The notes beneath the pieces are model-generated. The model saw only the letters and a program-made list of their open reading frames with translations, searched no databases and was not told the DNA's origin. Both the position numbers and the translations under genes were made by a program. From CAVPEW01 sp050247895 (GTDB taxonomy: Bacteria; Actinomycetota; Acidimicrobiia; Acidimicrobiales; VFJN01): 9,138 nt of DNA. Position 1 is the stretch's first letter; every line of letters starts with the position of its first letter. The stretch is from the NCBI GenBank assembly GCA_050247895.1, contig JBFWTJ010000156.1, forward strand, positions 1 to 9,138. Reading direction: 5' to 3'. Shown here piece by piece: positions 5,953 through 9,138 of this stretch.

Positions 5953-6491
5953 CGGCGGAAGAGCCCGCCGCCGAGCGGCTCGGCCTGCTCGACGACCTCG
6001 ATCCCCAGCCGCTGCTCGCGGATCGTGCGCAGGGCCGCCTTGCGGGTGTCGGCGTCGAGCCGCTCCAGCATGAGGATGCCGTCGAGGTGGTCGAGCTCGT
6101 GCTGGAAGCAGCGGGCCAGGACCTCGTCGGCCTCGATCGAGATCTCCTCGCCGTCGATGTCGAGCCCGACGAGGTGGACCTCCTTGGGCCGCACGACCTC
6201 CCAGGACAGGCCCGGGATCGACAAGCAGCCCTCCTCGTAGGCCCACTCCCCCGACGACTCGCGGATCTCGGGGTTGATCACCGTGCGGGGACCGTCGCCG
6301 ATGTCGTAGACGAACATCCGCTTGCGCACCCCGACCTGGGGAGCGGCCAGGCCCAGGCCCGGGGCGTCGTACATCGTGACGACCATGTCCTGGGCCAGCT
6401 GGGCCAGGCGCCCGTCGATCTCGGTCACCTCGGGCGTGGCCTCGCGCAGCACGGGATCGCCCACGATGCGGATCTTGTAGGGCGCGGACAT
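5949..6491 (-). CDS. def: Peptide deformylase
   Basis: Def removes the N-formyl group from nascent proteins at the ribosome, using a bound Fe2+ or Zn2+. All three family motifs are present: GLGLAAPQ (45-52), EGCLS (87-91) with metal ligand C89, and QHELDH (130-135) with ligands H131 and H135 and catalytic E132. IRIVGDPVLR (7-16) is the usual N-terminal strand, which supports the ATG at 6491. The 180-residue length and the Arg-rich C-terminal tail are normal for the actinobacterial type. No good SD is seen; a -10-like TANNNT ends 6 nt before the ATG, which suggests a leaderless mRNA. It is the first gene of the minus-strand cluster and is divergent from the methyltransferase gene at 6551. Confidence 0.97.
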   Translation of the reverse strand: MSAPYKIRIVGDPVLREATPEVTEIDGRLAQLAQDMVVTMYDAPGLGLAAPQVGVRKRMFVYDIGDGPRTVINPEIRESSGEWAYEEGCLSIPGLSWEVVRPKEVHLVGLDIDGEEISIEADEVLARCFQHELDHLDGILMLERLDADTRKAALRTIREQRLGIEVVEQAEPLGGGLFRR

Positions 6492-6497
6492 GCCCTG

Positions 6498-6503
6498 AGG
6501 CTA
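6498..6503 (-). promoter_or_regulatory. Candidate -10 element for leaderless def transcription
   Basis: TAGCCT on the minus strand fits the actinobacterial TANNNT -10 pattern. Its last T is 7 nt from the A of the def ATG, so the expected transcription start coincides with the start codon. No convincing -35 is visible, as is common in these promoters. Confidence 0.45.
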
Positions 6504-6537
6504 CCGGTCGTCCGCACCCGCCCCTCGACCGGTCCGG

Positions 6538-6543
6538 TACCGT
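6538..6543 (+). promoter_or_regulatory. Candidate -10 element for leaderless transcription of the RsmC-like gene
   Basis: TACCGT fits TANNNT and ends 8 nt before the GTG at 6551, so transcription would start at or one base before the start codon. It faces the def element within the same 59-nt divergent spacer. There is no SD between it and the GTG. Confidence 0.4.
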
Positions 6544-6550
6544 CCGGCAC

Positions 6551-7150
6551 GTGGCCGGCGAGTCGCACTACTTCGTGGCCGACCCGGCCGTGGCGTCCCG
6601 GCCCTCGACCGTGCGGCTCGAGCTGCCCGACGTCTCCTTCGAGCTCGCCGTCGACCGGGGCGTGTTCTCCGGCGACCGGGTCGACGCCGGCACCAAGCAC
6701 CTGCTGCTGGACGCGCCCGCTCCCCCGCCCTCGGGGACCTTCGTCGACCTGGGCTGCGGGTACGGGCCGATCGCCTGCACGCTGGCTCACCGGGCCCCGG
6801 GCGCGGTGGTGTGGGCCGTGGACGTGAACCACCGGGCGCTGGACCTCTGCGCCCGCAACGCGGCCGCGGCCGGGCTGGCCAACGTGCGCCCGGTGCCCGC
6901 CGACGAGGTCCCGGCCCGGCTGGAGGTGGACCTGATCTGGTCGAACCCACCGATCCGCATCGGCAAGGCCGCCCTGCACGACCTGCTGTCGGGGTGGCTG
7001 GGCCGGCTCGTGCCGGGGGGACGGGCCCTGCTCGTGGTGGCCCGCAACCTGGGCGCCGACTCGCTGCACCGCTGGCTCGACGAGAGCGGGTGGCCGACCG
7101 AGCGGCTGGCGTCGCGGGCCGGCTACCGCCTCCTGGAGGTCCGGCGGTGA
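6551..7150 (+). CDS. RsmC/YbxB-like class I SAM-dependent methyltransferase
   Basis: This is a single-domain methyltransferase of the MTS group (16S rRNA m2G1207 methyltransferase RsmC and the short B. subtilis YbxB). Its 199 residues match the short form, which lacks the degenerate N-terminal half of E. coli RsmC. The conserved N-terminal region includes YFVADPAVASRP (7-18) and the GVFSGDRVDAGTKHLL segment (37-52) typical of the group. The SAM-binding loop is DLGCGYGPIA (66-75), an acidic residue at the end of the second strand is D91 in AVDVNHRAL, and the catalytic N-methyltransferase motif is SNPPI (131-135). Its substrate is probably a guanine exocyclic amine in rRNA, but that is inferred from the family. 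The GTG at 6551 is the only sensible start; the gene seems leaderless. A second RNA methyltransferase follows 76 nt downstream. Confidence 0.88.
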   Translation: MAGESHYFVADPAVASRPSTVRLELPDVSFELAVDRGVFSGDRVDAGTKHLLLDAPAPPPSGTFVDLGCGYGPIACTLAHRAPGAVVWAVDVNHRALDLCARNAAAAGLANVRPVPADEVPARLEVDLIWSNPPIRIGKAALHDLLSGWLGRLVPGGRALLVVARNLGADSLHRWLDESGWPTERLASRAGYRLLEVRR

Positions 7151-7152
7151 GC

Positions 7153-7214
7153 CGGGCGCCGCGGCCGGGCCGACCGGCGGGCCGTCGCGGACCTCTGTCT
7201 CGGGCGCCGCGGCC
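7153..7214 (+). repeat. 14-nt direct repeat in the RsmC-like/TrmH-like spacer
   Basis: CGGGCGCCGCGGCC occurs exactly at 7153-7166 and 7201-7214, 48 bp apart, filling much of the 76-nt spacer between the two plus-strand genes. Arms CCGCG (7159-7163) and CGCGG (7186-7190) can also pair. No promoter or T-rich terminator is visible here. Confidence 0.6.
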
Positions 7215-7226
7215 TCGGGGGGACCG

Positions 7227-7754
7227 GTGAAGCAGCTCGACGGCACCGGGATGAAGCGGCTGCACCGGGAGTGGCGGCGGCGCACGCCGACCCGGCTGGC
7301 CCTGGTGCTGGACTCGGTCCAGACGCCCTACAACGTCGGCGCCATCGTGCGCAGCGCGGCGGCCTACCGGGTCGACCACCTGTGGCTGGCCGGCTCGGCC
7401 CTGGGCCCCGACCACCCGGGGGTGGGCAAGACCGCGCTGGGCACCGACCGCTACCTGCGCTGGTCGCGGGTCCCCACCGGCCCGGCCGGGGTCGAGGCGG
7501 CCCGCGCCGAGGGCTACCGGGTCGTCGGCATCGAGCTGACCGCGACGGCGGTGCCCCTCCACCAGGTCGCCCTCGGGGACCACGACGTGTGCCTGGTGCT
7601 GGGCCACGAGGACCACGGCGTGGGCCCAGCCACCCTCGACGCCTGCGACGTGGTCGCGTTCCTGCCCCTGCTGGGCCGGGTCGGCTCCCTCAACGTGGCC
7701 ACCGCCGCCGCCATCGCCTGCTACGAGGCCCGCCGCCAGGCGTGGCCCGACTGA
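7227..7754 (+). CDS. SpoU/TrmH-family RNA 2'-O-ribose methyltransferase
   Basis: SPOUT-fold enzymes of this family methylate the 2'-OH of ribose in tRNA or rRNA with SAM bound in a C-terminal trefoil knot. The 175-residue protein is a bare catalytic domain. Motif 1 is LDSVQTPYNVGAIVRSAAA (28-46) with N36, G38 and catalytic R42. KTALGTDRYLRW (68-79) resembles the KTxLGxxxYLxW block of TrmH-like proteins. Motif 2 is LGHEDHGV (125-132) with E128. Motif 3 is FLPLLGRVGSLNVATAAAI (145-163), containing the knot-forming SLN. TrmH (tRNA Gm18) is the closest general match, but the RNA substrate cannot be assigned. The start could be GTG at 7227, with a G-run only 3 nt upstream, or ATG at 7251, which would drop eight non-conserved residues. 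It ends 12 nt from the convergent ABC permease. Confidence 0.92.
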   Translation: MKQLDGTGMKRLHREWRRRTPTRLALVLDSVQTPYNVGAIVRSAAAYRVDHLWLAGSALGPDHPGVGKTALGTDRYLRWSRVPTGPAGVEAARAEGYRVVGIELTATAVPLHQVALGDHDVCLVLGHEDHGVGPATLDACDVVAFLPLLGRVGSLNVATAAAIACYEARRQAWPD

Positions 7755-7770
7755 GCCGCGGGCCGCTCAG
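7751..7770. terminator. Hairpin spanning two convergent stop codons
   Basis: The arms CTGAGC (7751-7756) and GCTCAG (7765-7770) are perfect reverse complements with an 8-nt GC-rich loop. The left arm contains the TGA of the TrmH-like gene and the right arm contains the TGA (minus strand) of the permease. It could act as a bidirectional U-less terminator; the stem is short and there is no T-tract on either side. Confidence 0.35.
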
Positions 7771-8594
7771 CGCACGAGCCGGGGCAGCACGATGCTGGCC
7801 GCGGTGACGCCCACGACCACCGACGCGACCAGCACGCCGAAGTCGAGCCAGAGGTTGGCGCTCGTGCCCAGCAGCAGGCCCCGCAGCGCGTTCACCTGGT
7901 AGCTGAGCGGGTTGACCCGGCTGATCCACTGCAACCAGTCCGGCATCTGGCTCACCGGGTAGAGGGCGTTGGACGCGAAGAACAGCGGCATGGTGATGGC
8001 CTGGCCGATGCCCATGAGCCGGTCGCGGGACAGCACGATCCCGGCCACGGTCATCGACAGGCAGGAGAAGAAGGCTGCGCCCATCGACACCGCGACCAGC
8101 GCCCCGAGGAGCAGCCAGGGGGCCAGCCGGAGGTCGACGCCGAGGAGCAGGGCGACCACGACCACCACCAGCACCTGCGCCGCCGCCCGCACCGAGGCCG
8201 CGAAGGCCTTGCCCACGACCAGCGCCAGCCGGGGCGTCGGCGTGGCCATCAGCTTGGCCAGGACGCCGGCATCGCGCTCCCAGATCACCTGGATGCCGTA
8301 GAAGACCGAGACGAACAGGGTGGACTGGGCCAGCACCCCGGGCGTGAGGAAGTCGAGGTAGGGCAGCTGGCCGGTGTCGATGGCCCGCAGCTCGCTGAAG
8401 GTCTTGCCGAAGATCACCAGCCACAGGACCGGCTGGATCGCCCGGGTGACCAGCTCGGAGCGGTCGTGGCGGAGCTTCTGCAGCTCGACCAGGCAGAACG
8501 TGCCGATCCGGCTGAGCATCCAGCCGGCCAGGGACCGCCGGCGGGTCGGCTCAGCCCAGTCGAGTCGCGGTGCGGCGCCGGTCGCGGACGTCAC
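7767..8594 (-). CDS. ABC-2 type transporter permease (DrrB/NodJ-like)
   Basis: This is the membrane half of an ATP-driven exporter. The 275-residue protein has a cytoplasmic N-terminus and about six hydrophobic segments, near residues 52-63, 85-104, 138-153, 159-181, 196-215 and 251-271. The interfacial helix and ABC-2 signature are clear: IWERDAGVLAKLMATPTPR (104-122) before the third segment, then FFASNALYPVSQMPDW (205-220) and the ISRVNPLSYQVNALRGLL block (224-241). The closest known style is the antibiotic/lipid exporter permease type (DrrB, daunorubicin; NodJ), but the substrate is unknown. The GTG at 8594 overlaps the ATPase gene by 44 nt; it is chosen because of the strong SD upstream. 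An ATG at 8519 has no SD but would still keep all membrane segments. Convergent with the TrmH-like gene. Confidence 0.93.
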   Translation of the reverse strand: MTSATGAAPRLDWAEPTRRRSLAGWMLSRIGTFCLVELQKLRHDRSELVTRAIQPVLWLVIFGKTFSELRAIDTGQLPYLDFLTPGVLAQSTLFVSVFYGIQVIWERDAGVLAKLMATPTPRLALVVGKAFAASVRAAAQVLVVVVVALLLGVDLRLAPWLLLGALVAVSMGAAFFSCLSMTVAGIVLSRDRLMGIGQAITMPLFFASNALYPVSQMPDWLQWISRVNPLSYQVNALRGLLLGTSANLWLDFGVLVASVVVGVTAASIVLPRLVR

Positions 8595-9138
8595 GCAGGT
8601 CCCCTCCCTCGTCGTCGTCCAGCCCGTCGCCGGTGTAGCGGCGGAACACGTCGTCCAGGCTGGCCCCCTCGCCCAGCCCGGCCTCCAGGGCCGCGGGCGT
8701 GTCCACGGCCCGGACCCGGCCCCGGTGCATCAGGGCCACCCGGTCGCAGTTCTGCTCGGCCTCCTCCATGTAGTGGGTGGTGACCAGCACGGTGACCCGG
8801 GCCTGGTCGCGCAGCTCGCGCACCCGGTCCCACACGCTGTCGCGCCCGACGGGGTCGAGGCCGATGGTCGGCTCGTCGAGCACCAGCAGGCGGGGTTGGC
8901 TGACCAGGGCCTGGGCCAGCTCGAGCCGGCGGACCATCCCACCCGAGTAGGTGGCCGCCCGGCGGTCCTTGGACTCGGCGAGGCCCATCAGGTCGAGGCA
9001 CTCCGCCACGCGGGCCGACCGCTCCCGTCGGGGGACGTCGAAGAGCCGGGCGAACAGGGCGACGTTCTCCTCGCCGGTCAGGGCGCCGTCGGCCGAGAGC
9101 TGCTGGGGCACGTAGCCGATGAGGCGGCGGACCTCGAT
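8551..9138 (-). CDS. ABC transporter ATP-binding protein, DrrA-like (5' end cut by window edge)
   Basis: This is the ATPase partner of the permease at 7767-8594. The visible 195 residues begin after the Walker A region, which lies outside the window; reading continues in frame from 9138. The Q-loop is GYVPQQLSADGALTGEENV (8-26), the ABC signature YSGGMVRRLELAQAL (64-78), Walker B RLLVLDEP (83-90) with the D-loop GLDP (93-96), and the H-loop histidine is H122 in TTHYMEEAE. The short C-terminal part (VDTPAALEAGLG, SLDDVFRRYTG at 160-170) is the usual end of DrrA/NodI-type ATPases, which drive export of drugs, lipids or polysaccharide precursors. An unconserved acidic-then-basic tail (GLDDDEGGDLRD followed by an Arg-rich end) overlaps the permease start. 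A GTG at 9111 falls inside the Q-loop and is not the true start. Confidence 0.95.
   Translation of the reverse strand: MEVRRLIGYVPQQLSADGALTGEENVALFARLFDVPRRERSARVAECLDLMGLAESKDRRAATYSGGMVRRLELAQALVSQPRLLVLDEPTIGLDPVGRDSVWDRVRELRDQARVTVLVTTHYMEEAEQNCDRVALMHRGRVRAVDTPAALEAGLGEGASLDDVFRRYTGDGLDDDEGGDLRDVRDRRRTATRLG
8601..8610 (-). promoter_or_regulatory. Strong Shine-Dalgarno of the ABC permease within the ATPase gene
   Basis: On the minus strand GAGGGAGGGG precedes the permease GTG, with the GGAGG core (8607-8603) 8 nt away. It lies inside the coding end of the ATPase and decides for the overlapping GTG start rather than the later ATG. Confidence 0.75.

Noticed and set aside
5953..6246. Upstream extension of fmt by about 98 codons
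   Set aside because: The extension overlaps def almost fully in another frame and its sequence is non-conserved Arg/Gly/Pro repeats; Fmt proteins start just before LAYLGTP.
6501..7616. 371-codon minus-strand frame opposite the two RNA methyltransferase genes
   Set aside because: Shadow frame; the plus strand has two complete proteins with DLGCGYG/NPP and SPOUT motifs in this interval.
1..9138. Search for tRNA or rRNA genes, insertion sequences, CRISPR arrays, att sites and defence or toxin genes
   Set aside because: No cloverleaf-like segment, no regularly spaced repeats, no transposase-like frame and no drop in GC were seen by eye; the window reads as core genome.

Overview
This is a very GC-rich chromosomal window that reads as core genome of a high-GC actinomycete. 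The gene order def-fmt-rsmB-(mog)-ribD-ribE-ribBA-ribH is close to the well-known actinobacterial fmt-rsmB-rpe-ribG...ribC-ribA-ribH neighbourhood. The compact RibD and RsmB proteins bring deep-branching Acidimicrobiia-type actinobacteria to mind. That placement is inference from sequence style, not a database result. Every long reading frame that makes biochemical sense is a housekeeping gene. I see no mobile element, CRISPR array, tRNA, rRNA, phage gene or toxin/defence cassette.

Layout. Positions 1-6491 hold eight genes on the minus strand, transcribed from right to left. First come three translation and RNA genes: def (peptide deformylase), fmt (Met-tRNA formyltransferase) and rsmB (16S rRNA m5C methyltransferase). 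They overlap by 4 nt at each junction. Next is mog (molybdopterin adenylyltransferase family). Last are the riboflavin genes: ribD (deaminase/reductase), ribE (riboflavin synthase), ribBA (DHBP synthase/GTP cyclohydrolase II) and ribH (lumazine synthase). The C-terminus of ribH runs off the left edge. Together these four proteins cover the committed steps from GTP and ribulose 5-phosphate to riboflavin, apart from the dephosphorylation step, which is usually done by a separate phosphatase.

Positions 6492-6550 are a 59-nt divergent promoter region. Two genes follow on the plus strand: a short RsmC/YbxB-like N-methyltransferase and a SpoU/TrmH-family 2'-O-methyltransferase. A 12-nt convergent gap at 7755-7766, with a hairpin whose arms contain both stop codons, separates them from an ABC-2-type export system on the minus strand. 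The permease is complete; the ATPase lacks its N-terminus because it runs off the right edge.

The points worth a second look are small-scale: a RibD reductase domain about 30 residues short with a 9-bp perfect inverted repeat at that place; an RsmB without its usual linker region; an imperfect 31-bp-period duplication of the rsmB 3' end; TANNNT -10 motifs placed for leaderless transcription of both divergent genes; mog where mycobacteria carry rpe; and no room for an FMN riboswitch directly before ribD. I did not find a convincing new biological system here.
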